Assembly: GCF_900660545.1 (NCBI RefSeq)
Contig: NZ_LR214986.1
Location: forward strand, 496,001-560,000
Source of the DNA: Mycoplasmopsis cynos
GTDB taxonomy: Bacteria > Bacillota_I > Bacilli_A > Mycoplasmatales > Metamycoplasmataceae
Direction of reading: 5' to 3'
DNA length: 64,000 nucleotides
Below the pieces are notes generated by a model that did not search any database, was not told the origin of the DNA, and saw only the letters and a list, made by a program, of their open reading frames with translations. Positions within the stretch are counted from its first letter, which is position 1. Every line of letters starts with the position of its first letter. A program made the translations under genes and the position numbers. Positions 1 to 10,206 of this stretch are shown here, piece by piece.

Positions 1-860
1 TCACATCAGATGATATTATCGACATTATTCATGAAGAAGCAACTGAAGATATTTATAAAATGGCCGGGATTAGCGCCTCTGATACTGAAGAAAGTTATTT
101 AAAAACATCGATTAAAAGCATAGTAAAATCAAGAGTTTTATGATTAATTATCTTAATGTTGTCCGCAACAATATCTCAATATATAATTCAAAAGTTCACT
201 AATATAAGTGAAAATAGTATTGAGCAATTTGGTATCACAATTTCAACTGCAGTTATTGTTTCATTAATACCTATTATAAGCGGTTCAGCAGGTAATGCTG
301 GTTCACAATCCACTACAACAGTGACTCGTTCTGCAGCTCTTGGTGAATTTAGCAAAAATGATTATAAAAAAGTTATCTTAAAAGAAATTTTAGTTGCTAC
401 TATAATTGGCGCAATTATGTTTATAATTAATGTAGTTAGATTGTACATTTATTATGCAATACCTGTTTTTAGTAATGACGCTTTTAAAGACCCCAATAAC
501 AAAGATTGATATTCATTATCTTTCATCATCCTAGCTAGTTCAGTTTCATTATGGTTTGTAGTAATTTTTGCAAAATTTTTGGGGACAATAATTCCATTAG
601 TTGCAATAAAGTTTAAAAAAGATCCAGCTGTGATGTCTGCTCCTATTTTAACAACTCTAAGCGATGCATTATCAACTTTAATTTTTTTTGGACTAAACAT
701 TTTCGTTCTTTATATTGCTTGAAAATCTGGATTAATTGGGAATCATTTTATTAATAGTTTATCAAATTCTCAAGTCTCAAAATTAGAATCGATGCAAAAT
801 GTCGTGATATTAAAAAATATTGAAATATATCATCTAAATAATGTTTTAAATACTATTTAA
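1..860 (+). CDS. mgtE: Magnesium transporter MgtE, C-terminal part
   Basis: The 5' end lies outside the window; the open frame enters at base 3 and stops at TAA 858-860, reading TGA as Trp. MgtE is a dimeric, gated inner-membrane Mg2+ channel with a cytoplasmic N and CBS domain followed by five membrane helices. What is visible is the tail of the CBS/plug region (many D and E), then several hydrophobic helices with the family-typical segment SGSAGNAGSQS and a C-terminal APILTTLSDA stretch. These two conserved patches line the pore in MgtE proteins. A small gene follows 12 bases downstream, so they may be co-transcribed. Family assignment is firm; the transport activity is inferred from the family. 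Confidence 0.9.
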
Positions 861-872
861 ATAGAGGAAAAT

Positions 873-1226
873 ATGAAAAAAGTAGCAGATGTTGAAAAAT
901 TAAAACTTTTAGCTGAAGAATACATTAGAGTATCAAAAGATCTAAAAGAATTAAAAAAAGAAATGAATAATTTAGTAGCTGATACTGATATAGAAATTAA
1001 TGAACATTTATCCGAAGGCGGAATGGTTATGTATCATAAACCACCTTCAAAGAATAAAATTGATAAGTCGTTGCTAAATGAATTATTATTTAACATAATA
1101 TTAAATTTTAATAAAGATCCAGAGCAAGCTAAAATTCCTTCAAACTTAGAAATTGAATCACAAATCAAAGAAAAATGTCAAGTTATTAAGGAATTTAAAT
1201 GAAAATTAACAATAAAAAGTAAGTAG
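873..1226 (+). CDS. Small hypothetical protein, 117 aa
   Basis: The ATG is preceded by TAGAGGAAAAT, a good ribosome binding site. The frame passes one TGA (Trp) at 1200-1202 and ends at TAG 1224-1226. The protein is highly charged. The first 40 residues (KKVADVEKLKLLAEEYIR onward) are Lys/Glu/Leu rich and look like an amphipathic helix or short coiled coil. No signal peptide or membrane segment is seen. I do not recognise the family. It sits between mgtE and the dihydrofolate reductase relic, 2 bases before the start of the latter, so it was probably part of one operon with folA. Confidence 0.6.
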
Positions 1227-1228
1227 CT

Positions 1229-1761
1229 ATGATTAACGCAATTTTAGCCATAACTAAAAAAAGAATCATCGGTTATAATAATAAAATTCCTTGAAATGCA
1301 CCTGAATATCTAAAATTTTTTGCTAAAAAACCAAAAACTCAATCTTAATTTTTGGAACAAACACTTTCAAAATTCTTCCTTCTAAGATTTTGAACAAAAA
1401 ATCAACATGATTATGTTGTTCTTTGCAATAAAGATACAAACTTAAACACTAAATTTATTGATGAGTGTTTTCATTCATTAATTGAAATAAAAAACTATCT
1501 CCAAGATTACAATGGTAAAAAAATGATTTTCATTTCTGGTCGGAAATTTATATACCAAAATTGTTGAAGTACGCAAATATCGTCTATTTAACAATTGTAA
1601 ATGAAAAACAATTAATAAAAACAGATGATTTAGATGGTTATATTTATTTAAATGTTGATGAATTTTTAAATAAATATAACCATCGAGATCTTATATTTAA
1701 AAATAGAAATATTAAAATTTATAAATATTATGACAAAAGGAGTAATTATGTCGCCAAGTAA
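1229..1761 (+). pseudogene. folA: Dihydrofolate reductase relic, frameshifted
   Basis: Dihydrofolate reductase reduces dihydrofolate to tetrahydrofolate with NADPH. The start is intact: MINAILAITKKRIIGYNNK followed by IPWNAPEYLKFF, matching the family N terminus including the P-W pair near the active site. The frame then hits TAA at about residue 40. The next conserved piece, LIFGTNTFKILPSKIL, is in another frame. The frame then returns for DYVVLCNKDTNLNT and for GKKMIFISGRKF, and shifts again for KYANIVYLTIVN to the end. At least three indels separate recognisable parts, and the usual Gly-Gly of the cofactor site reads Gly-Arg. The reading 1561-1761 is therefore the C-terminal relic, not a gene. 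The next gene starts inside its last 14 bases. Confidence 0.85.
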
Positions 1762-2389
1762 TACAGCCCAACAGCCGCAAAGTTCTGCAGCATCAATTTT
1801 TGGTTCTGACTCATCAATAATTATTTGAGTTATTTTAGGTGTATTGGTAGCATTATTAGGTATTTATTTTGTTTATTCGTGAATCAAAGAAAGAATCAAA
1901 AACAAAAAAAATAAATTAGCTGCTGCTCAACTCGAAAAGAACTCTATTATATATTGATATGAACTAGCAATCAAAATTGATTATCTAATAAAACTTAATC
2001 GAGAAGAGCAAGATAAATTTATTGTAAGTATCGGAAAATTAAAAATGCGCGACCTTAATAACGCCGCAAAAGAAACAATTAATGAAATTATGTCTTCATA
2101 TGAGTTTAAAAATTATATCAGCTCTAATCAAAAATATTCTGAATTTGTTAATAATTTAGTTATTCTAAAAGATTTAAACTCAAATTTATGAGATAAAAAA
2201 TTATCTAATTCAGTTATTAATTTTTTTATTAATCAAATTGAACCAGCTTATTTAGAAGCTAAAAAAGCAATAACCACTGAATTAAACGATTTAAAAGAAC
2301 AAAATGATTTAAAAAACGAAATACAAAAACAATATTTTGATAAATTTCCTAAAAATATAAAAGGAGATGAAAATGAAAAAAATAAATAA
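1748..2389 (+). CDS. Hypothetical single-pass membrane protein, 213 aa
   Basis: The ATG at 1748 has AAAGGAG just upstream, inside the folA relic. The frame uses four TGA codons as Trp and ends at TAA 2387-2389. The first 22 residues are Gln/Ser rich. They are followed by one strong membrane helix at about residues 24-45 (IIIWVILGVLVALLGIYFVY) and then a basic stretch (KERIKNKKNK), which predicts a cytoplasmic C-terminal domain. The remaining 160 residues are helical and charged, without a motif I know. Its end overlaps the start of pgsA by 17 bases, so the two are translationally coupled. The function is unknown. Confidence 0.7.
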
Positions 2390-2984
2390 AAAAAATCTGC
2401 CTAACTTACTTACAATAATCCGAATTTTTATCGTTGCTCCAATATTAATAATAATGTTTTTATATTGATTATTATATAATATAGGTTTATTTAAGCCATA
2501 TGGAAATATTGATATAGCTTTTATGTCTCTAATATTAGCTTTTTTTGTTTTAGCTATGATATTAGACTTATTAGATGGATTATTTGCTAGAATCTTTAAA
2601 TCTATTAGTAATTTTGGAAAACTTTGAGATCCATTAGCTGATAAAATTGTTACAACATCTGTTTTAATATTTCTAGCTGCTACTAATATTGTTCCATTTT
2701 GATTAGTTGCAATTCTAGTTTTTAGAGATATAATTGTCGATGGAGTTAGAGTGGTAATGTATAAAAATAATATTTCTATTGCTGCAAATATTTTTGGAAA
2801 ACTTAAAACACTTGTTCTTACTCTTGCTATAATCTTTATTTTGCTTATTTATATTTCGCTTCCTTCATATTTTGAAAAGTTCGGTTATGTTGTTATTTTT
2901 AACATTCCGATGATAGTAGCGACAATTTTAAGTATATTTTCTGGATATATATATCTTAAAAAAGCAAAGAGTGTAATATTTTAA
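2373..2984 (+). CDS. pgsA: CDP-diacylglycerol-glycerol-3-phosphate 3-phosphatidyltransferase
   Basis: PgsA joins CDP-diacylglycerol and glycerol 3-phosphate to make phosphatidylglycerol phosphate, the first committed step to phosphatidylglycerol and cardiolipin. The 203-aa protein carries the CDP-alcohol phosphotransferase signature D-x2-DG-x2-AR-x8-G-x3-D-x3-D (DLLDGLFAR, then G, WDPLAD) at about residues 65-92. Several membrane helices surround it. The start is fixed by AAAAGGAGATGAAA with the ATG at 2373, inside the end of the preceding gene. A hairpin terminator follows 10 bases after the stop. The cardiolipin synthase gene at 47009 would use its product. Confidence 0.92.
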
Positions 2985-2994
2985 AAATTAAAAT

Positions 2995-3020
2995 ACTTGC
3001 AAATTAATGCAAGTTTTTTA
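2995..3020 (+). terminator. Rho-independent terminator after pgsA
   Basis: ACTTGCA (2995-3001) pairs with TGCAAGT (3008-3014) across a 6-base AT loop and is followed by a run of T. It ends the mgtE-pgsA transcription unit. Confidence 0.75.
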
Positions 3021-3099
3021 ATAAAAATGTATTTAATTTTGCAAAATAAAATTATAAAAAATGTCTATAAAAAATAGTTAAAAAAATATAAATATATGA

Positions 3100-3105
3100 T
3101 ACAAT
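3100..3105 (+). promoter_or_regulatory. rpsB promoter -10
   Basis: TGATACAAT contains -10 TACAAT with a TG one base upstream (extended -10). The start of transcription would be near 3112, giving an unusually long leader of about 130 nt before rpsB. Confidence 0.55.
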
Positions 3106-3149
3106 AAAATATGTGTTTAAATCTCTGAAACACTATTTAAAAATATAAA

Positions 3150-3220
3150 AAACAACAATACGGATTCGCTTGGGTGTGCCTCAATAATATTGGTGCTAGG
3201 CGTTGGAAGTATTGTTTAGA
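3150..3220 (+). promoter_or_regulatory. Structured leader of rpsB, candidate S2 autoregulatory element
   Basis: AACAATAC (3154-3161) pairs perfectly with GTATTGTT (3209-3216), closing a domain of 47 bases. Inside it, GCCT (3179-3182) can pair with AGGC (3198-3201), and the hairpin CAATA-A-TATTG overlaps between them. The interior is clearly richer in G and C than the surrounding DNA, which suggests selection on RNA structure. Ribosomal protein operons commonly carry leaders bound by their own product. This one sits directly before rpsB-tsf, so binding of S2 is the natural guess. No ligand can be shown from sequence alone. Confidence 0.5.
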
Positions 3221-3242
3221 AAAAACAAACTAAAGGAAATAA

Positions 3243-4145
3243 ATGACAACAGAAAACAAAAAAATAGAGAAAAAAGTAGAACAAGCTGTAAAGTATGAAA
3301 AAACAGCTATTATCTCAAAAGACAAACTACTTGAATCAGGTTCATATTTTGGACACAAGTCACATGCATGAAATCCTAAAATGAAGAAATATTTAGTTCC
3401 TAATAAAAAAGTTAAAGGTGCTCACATTATTGATGTGTACAAAACTCAAAGTCATCTTGAGTATGCATATAAATTAGTAAATAACCTTGCTTCAAAAGGT
3501 ACTCAATTTATATTTGTAGGAACTAAAAAACAAGCTCGTGAAGCGGTGAAAGCAGCAGCTGAAAGAACACATTCACTTTATGTAACTGAAAGATGATTAG
3601 GTGGTACATTAACTAATAATGAAACAATTATGCGTCGTGTTAGTGCGATGGAAGCTCTTGAGGCTAAGGCAGAAAATAATTTTAAAGGTTACACCAAAAA
3701 AGAATCACTAATTTTTGAAAAAGAACTTGAAAAATTGCACAAAAACTTAAACGGTATTCGTCAAATGAAACGTATTCCGCAAGTTATGATTGTAGCAGAC
3801 CCTAATGAAGATGAAATTGCTGTTAAAGAAGCAAAAAGAAAAGGTCTTAAAGTTATTTCAATTTTAGATTCTAATTCTAATCCAGATGCAGTTGATTTAG
3901 GTGTTCCCGGTAATGATGATTCAGCTAAATTTATTCATGTATTTATGACAATAATTGCTGATGCAATTGTTAAAGTAAAAGGTGGAGAACAAATTTATGC
4001 ATACCAAGAAGATAGCAAAATTGTTTTACCTGAGTTCTTTTCAAAATCAACAATAAATACATCTGAAAATAATGAACAAACAATTGTTAATCAAACAGAA
4101 AAATTAGTAAAAAAAGCTGAAAAACCAGTAGAAAGTAAGCAATAG
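3243..4145 (+). CDS. rpsB: 30S ribosomal protein S2
   Basis: S2 binds late on the 30S subunit between head and body. The 300-aa product shows family landmarks: [21 protein letters not shown] near residue 40, [23 protein letters not shown] near residue 120 and [11 protein letters not shown] near residue 220. Two TGA codons are read as Trp, so a standard-code reading splits the gene. The start has TAAAGGAAATAA upstream. It has an N-terminal charged extension of about 25 residues and a Lys/Glu-rich C-terminal tail that are not part of the core fold. tsf follows after 8 bases, the usual rpsB-tsf order. Confidence 0.97.
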
Positions 4146-4153
4146 GAGCCCAT

Positions 4154-5035
4154 ATGAGTGATAACAAAATGGAATTAATTAAAGAATTAAGAGCAAGAAC
4201 TAACTCGTCTTTAATCGATTGTAAAAAAGCTTTAGAAGCTACTAGTTATGATGTTGAAGCTGCTATTGATTGATTAAAGAAAAACGGTATTGTTAAAGCT
4301 GCTAAAAAAGCTGGAAGAATTGCAGCTGAAGGTGCTGTTATCGCAGTTGGAAATGAAAACAGAGCAGTTATTGTAGAAATTAACTCAGAAACTGACTTTG
4401 TTGCTAAAAATGAAAAATTTGTTTCATTATTAAATGAAGTAGCAAATGAAATTTTTAAAAATAATGTAAGCACACTAGAAGAAGCATTAAAAATTAAACT
4501 AAATGATGGTTCAACTATCGAAAATGCATTATTAAATGCTACTGCTGTTATTGGAGAAAAAATTTCATTACGTAGATTTAATTTAATCAAAGCTTTAGAA
4601 CAAGAAAAATTAGGTATTTATGTTCATGCTAATCAACGTGTGGCTGCAATTGTTAAAGTAAAAGGAAGTAATGTTGAAGCTGCTAAAAATGTTGCTATGC
4701 ATGTTTCTGCTATGAACCCAGAATTTACACTTGTTTCAGACATTCCTGCTTCACGCATTGAATCAATTAAATCACAATTTGAAAAACCTAATGGATTCGA
4801 AAATAAGCCAGTTCAAATTCAAGAAAAAATTCAAAGCGGTTGATTTGATAAGCAATTATCAGAATTTGTTTTAGAAAAACAACCATTTGTTATGGAAGAT
4901 TCACTTTCAGTACAAAAATATCTTGCTAATCACAATGATGAACTTGTTGAAGTTATAAGATATGAAGTTGGTGAAGGTATTGAAAAAGCTCAATCTGACT
5001 TTGCTGCTGAAGTTGCAAGTATGGTTGTTAAATAA
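4154..5035 (+). CDS. tsf: Elongation factor Ts
   Basis: EF-Ts is the nucleotide exchange factor that regenerates EF-Tu-GTP. The 293-aa protein begins MSDNKMELIKELRARTNSS and has the N-terminal UBA-like module, followed by the EF-Tu contact motif TDFVAKNEKF at about residue 80. Length is normal for the family. AGGAGCCCAT precedes the ATG. TGA codons are read as Trp (for example AIDWLKKNG). It is the second gene of the rpsB operon and is followed by a strong hairpin. Confidence 0.97.
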
Positions 5036-5076
5036 TCATTAATTAATATTTTAAATATACATTTATCAAAAATATC

Positions 5077-5112
5077 AAAAAAACAACAATCAATTATAGA
5101 TTGTTGTTTTTA
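5077..5112. terminator. Bidirectional terminator between tsf and glyA
   Basis: AAAAACAACAATC pairs with GATTGTTGTTTTT across a 7-base loop. It has A-rich and T-rich flanks on both sides and sits between two convergent genes, so it can stop transcription from both directions. Confidence 0.85.
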
Positions 5113-5145
5113 GTAGTTTTTAATAGCTTATTTATTTTAAAGCAA

Positions 5146-6414
5146 TTAAATATATGTTTTTTTAATTGGAGCATTTTTAAGATATTTTAAAATCTTTTGT
5201 TTATATGAATCTAAAATTTTTAGAGTTTCTGGTGTATCATTACTCAATGAATCATAATTAGATAAAATGTCATGAATAATAATTGCTAATTCTTCCCAAT
5301 TACTAAATCCTCTACTTGTCATAGCCGCAGTTCCAATTCTAATACCACTGCCTTGTCTTGGGTTTAATGTATCAAATGGAATAGTATTTTTATTTAAAGT
5401 AATATTGACTTTATGTAAAATGTCTTCTGCTTGTTTTCCGGTTATTTTATATGTATTATAAACATCAATTAAAAATAAATGATTATCGGTCCCATTACTT
5501 ATAATTTTAGCTCCTAATGATTTAAACTTTTCAGACATTGTCTTTGCGTTTTTTATAATCATTTTAGCATAATCAACAAATTGTGGTTGTAAAGCCTCGT
5601 AAAATGCAACTGCCTTACCGGCTATCGCATGAAATAATGGACCGCCTTGATAACCAGGAAATACCCAACGATCGATTTTTTTAGCTAAATCAGGGTCATT
5701 TGTCATTATGATTCCGCCACGACCGCCGCGCAATGTCTTATGAGTAGTAGAAGTGATAATGTCGGCATAACCAACTGGTGAAGGATGAACTTTTGCAGCA
5801 ATCAATCCAGCTATATGCGCAATATCAGCCATTAACTTTGCGCCGACTTTATCAGCTATTTGCTTAAATCTGGCAAAATCTATAGTACGTGAGTATGCTG
5901 AATAACCACAAATTATTAAATCTGGTTTTTCTTTTAATGCTAGGCTTTCAATAGCATCATAATCTAAAATACCATCATATCCTAAATCATATGAAACAGA
6001 TTCATAAAAAATTCCACTAAAACTAATTTTATATCCATGAGTTAAATGACCCCCAGAACTCAATGAAAGTCCCATAATTTTTCCACCACTAGGCACCAAT
6101 GATGCAATAGCTGCTGCATTTGCTGTTGATCCTGAATAAGGTTGTACATTAGCAAATTTAACACCATAAATCTCTTTTAAACGATCTATTGCAATTTGTT
6201 CTACTGCATCAACATTTTCACACCCGCCGTAATATCTAGCACCTGGGTATCCTTCGCCATATTTATTTGTTAAAATACTGCCTTGTGCTTTTAAAACATC
6301 TTCTGAGACATAATTTTCTGACGCGATTAATTCAACATGTTCTTGCTGTCTAATTAATTCATTATTAATAGCATTTTCTATTATTTTATCTTTAATACTT
6401 ATTTTTGAATACAT
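5146..6414 (-). CDS. glyA: Serine hydroxymethyltransferase
   Basis: This PLP enzyme converts serine and tetrahydrofolate to glycine and 5,10-methylene-THF. The 422-aa protein is full length. It has [17 protein letters not shown] near residues 50-65, the active-site DIAHIAGL near residue 198, the PLP-binding lysine K226 in [13 protein letters not shown], and a C-terminal substrate-binding Arg in [14 protein letters not shown]. The ATG has AAAGGGGTAGT upstream. It starts 9 bases after pheT and is the last gene of the rarA-pheS-ung-pheT-glyA unit. It requires reduced folate although the window's own folA is broken. Confidence 0.97.
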   Translation of the reverse strand: MYSKISIKDKIIENAINNELIRQQEHVELIASENYVSEDVLKAQGSILTNKYGEGYPGARYYGGCENVDAVEQIAIDRLKEIYGVKFANVQPYSGSTANAAAIASLVPSGGKIMGLSLSSGGHLTHGYKISFSGIFYESVSYDLGYDGILDYDAIESLALKEKPDLIICGYSAYSRTIDFARFKQIADKVGAKLMADIAHIAGLIAAKVHPSPVGYADIITSTTHKTLRGGRGGIIMTNDPDLAKKIDRWVFPGYQGGPLFHAIAGKAVAFYEALQPQFVDYAKMIIKNAKTMSEKFKSLGAKIISNGTDNHLFLIDVYNTYKITGKQAEDILHKVNITLNKNTIPFDTLNPRQGSGIRIGTAAMTSRGFSNWEELAIIIHDILSNYDSLSNDTPETLKILDSYKQKILKYLKNAPIKKTYI

Positions 6415-6423
6415 ACTACCCCT

Positions 6424-8586
6424 TTAGTTAAAGTGTTTATTAATTTTTTCGATATTAGTTTCATAATCAGAAATTCTTAAAGTAACATTATGAGAATGCT
6501 CTTTTTGATAATCATCAACAACCTTAATTGAGAAAGGTTTATGAATTTTGTTTATATTTAAAATTATCTCGTTTATACTTCCGTTATTTGGAATTTCAAA
6601 TGTTAAATCAATGTTTTTTAAAGGTTCAAAATTGACATTTTGATACTTATTTAATTTTGATTTTTGTTCAGGAATAATGAATTCAGCATAAAATGCATTT
6701 GTATCGTCATATTTAGGGTGAATTTTTCCTATTCAACCAATATATTTATTTTGATAAAAAATTCTAGCAGATACATTTGGATGAATATATTCATTATCTT
6801 CAAATTTAATAAATTCTAAATCTAGGTTTAAGAAGTTAATGATATCTTGTTGGAGTTCTTTAAATGTTTTATTTGTGCTTGCTAAACCATAAACAAAAGT
6901 TTGATTTGCAATCATTCCGTGTTCGAAAAAGCTTAACTGATCAATTTTTCTTTTTAGATTATAAGAAACTGCTTCTTGTAGTGAAATAATAATTGATTTA
7001 CGTATTGATTCACGCTCTTTCGAAACATATGTCATTAGGTTGAAGCTTTCTAAAATATTTCAAGGATTAAATTTATTTTTTTCAATTGAAACTAAAGAAA
7101 ATGTACGAGCTTCACTATAACCATTATGCATTCAATAATACTTATCATTATTAATATTTAAAGTCTTTAATGGTGCAATTCTAACTTCTTGTGGTTTAAA
7201 ATTTTGATATGAATAAAATCTAAAAATTTCTTCAATAATATCTTCAAAACATAAAACATCATATCTATAATTAGGAACATAAACAACTGAATTGATAAAT
7301 TCAAAACCTAAATTTTCTAATTGCTTAATAGCATGATCAAAAATTCTTAAATCATCAACACCCGCATATGTTCTCAATTTTTCACTATTAAAATTAATTG
7401 CTCTTTTAGCATCTAATTTGATCTCATTAATAATTTTAGAAATTTCTAGGCCTTTGCAATAAGCTTTAATATATTCCATTCCTAATCAAGCAACTTCTTG
7501 AGAAATAACTCTTGAGCCTTGTGAAGCTGAATTCGTATTGAGTTTAATTTCTTTTGCTCCATGACGAACCATCTTTGGATCAAAAACACCAATTTCAAAT
7601 AAAAATCTATTAGATTCGCTTGTGGATTTAGTTGCTTCTAACCCCATAACACACGCTAGTGAAATAACTTTATAATCATCTTTAATAGCTAAAACATCAT
7701 TCACTTCAACTTCTTTGGCTCCTAAAATTTCTAGTTTACCTGAATATAATGTAGTACTAATATTGGGAGAGATTTTATTTGCATCATACACATGAGCAGG
7801 GGAACCTATCTCTATTAAAGTCAAATTACTTAGATTTACAGCTCAATTAAACAATGATGATATGCCATGTTTTGCTAATAAGGTTTTTTCATAAATACTA
7901 TTTTGCTTTATGTCCTTTGTCTTAACTTCTAAAAACGAAATCTCTTTAGCTAGATTTTTTTGGACTTTAAATTCTGAAATAAAATCACTTTGCTTATTAA
8001 AACTAAATAATGGTTTAAATTCAGTTTTGAAATATGCAGCTAATTCTTTTGCTAAAAAATAATATGAATTAGCATCATTGCGATTTGCAGTAGTACTTAT
8101 TTCTATAATAGTATCATTAATATTTAATAATTCCATTGGGTCATCATTGATACTAGCAAAGTCATTTGGTAAAACTAATATTTGATCTTTTTCAGATAAT
8201 AATGTCCAATCATAACCAATTTCAGATCAAGAAGCCATCATTCCTTGTGATGGATATCCTTTTAAAATAATTTCTTTAAATTCAACTCCATCTTTTGAAG
8301 CACCAACTGGAAAACAAATAATTAAATCACCATATTTTAAGATTCGATTAGTAGTTTGAATAGTTAATTGACCAAATTTTGTTTCTAATTTAACGACATC
8401 TAAACGATCAGAATTTGGATTCATAAAAACATCTAAAACCTTAGCAAAAATCAACCCTTTTACATTAGCAAAAGGTTTAACTCATTCTACTTCAAATCCA
8501 AGTTCATTTAATGCTACTTCTAGATTTTTTGGTTTTAGTTCTAGAGATGGTAAGTACTTATTTAAATGTTTAAGTGATAAAATCAT
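6424..8586 (-). CDS. pheT: Phenylalanyl-tRNA synthetase beta subunit
   Basis: PheT is the large subunit of the alpha2-beta2 enzyme and handles tRNA binding and editing. The 720-aa frame is continuous only with TGA as Trp. Residues 40-150 (LIFAKVLDVFMNPNSDRL onward) form the EMAP-like tRNA-binding OB domain. B3/4 and B5 regions follow in the middle. The last 90 residues (PLKNIDLTFEIPN onward) match the anticodon-binding ferredoxin-like domain. The start has GGAGTAATA upstream. It lies 9 bases after ung, which separates it from pheS. This is slightly shorter than the common 790-800 aa, as usual in mycoplasmas. Confidence 0.95.
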
Positions 8587-8595
8587 TATTACTCC

Positions 8596-9264
8596 TTATA
8601 AATTTCAATCAATTTCTGGAATTTTTAATTCTGAAAGTCTATTATTAATAGTTTTAAAAATATGTGAATCTTTAAAACTATGACGATATCCTAATGGCGA
8701 TGGATGAGATAATTTAAAGATGTTTTTTGGATCTAATTTTGCAACTTTTAATACCTGATTTAAAACATAATTCGCTTGATTTCCTAATGTAAGAATTAAA
8801 ACATTTTCATTTGCTTTAATTATTTCAATAATTATTGATTTAACAAACTCCTCTCAACCAATTTTCCGATGAGAATTTGGTTGATTCATAACTACTGTAA
8901 AAACAGAATTTAATAACAATATTTTTTGTTTAGCTCAACCCAATAATGAATTAGTACCTATTTTAACATTTGGATAATCTTTTTTTAATTCTATAAAAAT
9001 ATTCTTTAAACTAGCTGGTGTTTTAATATGTCCGGTTGAAAATGCTAGGCCATCAGCAATATTAATACCAGGATAAGGATCTTGTCCTAAAATTATAAGT
9101 TTTGTTTCATAAGTTTGAAAATATTCAAATGGTTTAAATAAATTAGTTTGATGCGGAAAAATAACTTCATTATCTTCTTCTGCTTTTTTCAATACTTTAA
9201 TAATATTTTCAAAATATGGCTTTGTGCCTTCTAATTGTAAGATTTTTAAAAAACTATCTTTCAT
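8596..9264 (-). CDS. ung: Uracil-DNA glycosylase, family 1
   Basis: Ung removes uracil from DNA to start base excision repair. The 222-aa protein has the water-activating motif GQDPYPG at about residue 60, a Ser/Thr-rich patch after it, and the DNA-intercalating HPSPLGYRHS near residue 190. One TGA (Trp) interrupts the standard-code frame in LLGWAKQKI. The ATG overlaps the last 11 bases of pheS, so translation is coupled. A repair gene placed between pheS and pheT is unusual. Confidence 0.95.
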
Positions 9265-10204
9265 TATTGAATTGCTCCATAATTCTTAAATCATTTTTAT
9301 ATAAATCTCTTATGTCTGAAAATCCATATTTAATCATTGTTAAACGTTCAATACCTAATCCGGCTGCAAAACCGTTCATATCATTAGTATATCCGGCTAA
9401 TTCCAAAACTTTTGGATGTAGCATTCCTGCACCTAAGACCTCAATTCAACGGTTTTGATAAAAAATGTCAACCTCAACACTTGGTTCAGTAAAAGGAAAA
9501 TAACTTGGTCTTAATCTCAAATTAATTTCTTCTTCTAAAACATAAGATAACATTGATTTTAATGTTCAAATTAAATTTGGAAAACTAACCTTTCCAACAG
9601 TTACAAAATCTAATTGAGTAAATTGATGTGAGTGAGTCGCATCATCTTCATCATTACGATAAACTTTTCCAACTGCGAATGTTCCTAACTCTTTGTTTTT
9701 ATTTTGCTCTAATACTAAGGCACTTATTCCAGTATTGTGAGTTCTCAATAATGTAGTTGTATTTAAATATAATGAGTCGTGCATCGCTCTTGCTGGATGA
9801 TCCTTTGGAATATTTAATTTTTCAAAATTATATAAATCAGAAACAATTTCACTTGCGTCTTGTTGATAATACCCATGTTGAATAAATCAATCTTTCAACC
9901 TTTGTTCTATTATACTGATTGGATTCAATGAACTGGGTTTTAAAGTAGGCAAGCTTACATCTATATATTCATTATTAACTCTATTATTTATTTGAATTTC
10001 ATAAATTCTTTCTTCTGCTTTAATGAAAAAATCTTGATATTTATTTTTAAGCTCAGTAATTTTTTGACCAAGATGCTTTTTTTGCTCACTTGATGCAAGC
10101 TTTAACTCATTTTGAAGCTTTGCTATTTCTCCTTCTTTACCATATACCTTGGCTTTTGCCTTTTTTAAGTCTTCTAATGTATTTATTAACTCAAGATTTA
10201 CCAT
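9254..10204 (-). CDS. pheS: Phenylalanyl-tRNA synthetase alpha subunit
   Basis: PheS is the catalytic class II subunit that makes Phe-tRNA. The 316-aa protein has an N-terminal coiled coil (residues 1-85, [17 protein letters not shown] onward) that holds tRNA. Motif 2 follows around [11 protein letters not shown], with motif 3 at [17 protein letters not shown] near the end. It is slightly shorter than the 330-340 aa norm. GGAGTAAAA precedes the ATG. It begins 2 bases after rarA and ends inside ung, all on the minus strand. Confidence 0.95.
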
Positions 10205-10206
10205 TT

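Noticed and set aside
1561-1761. Separate 66-codon gene
   Set aside because: It is the C-terminal fragment of the dihydrofolate reductase relic and begins at TTG without a ribosome binding site.
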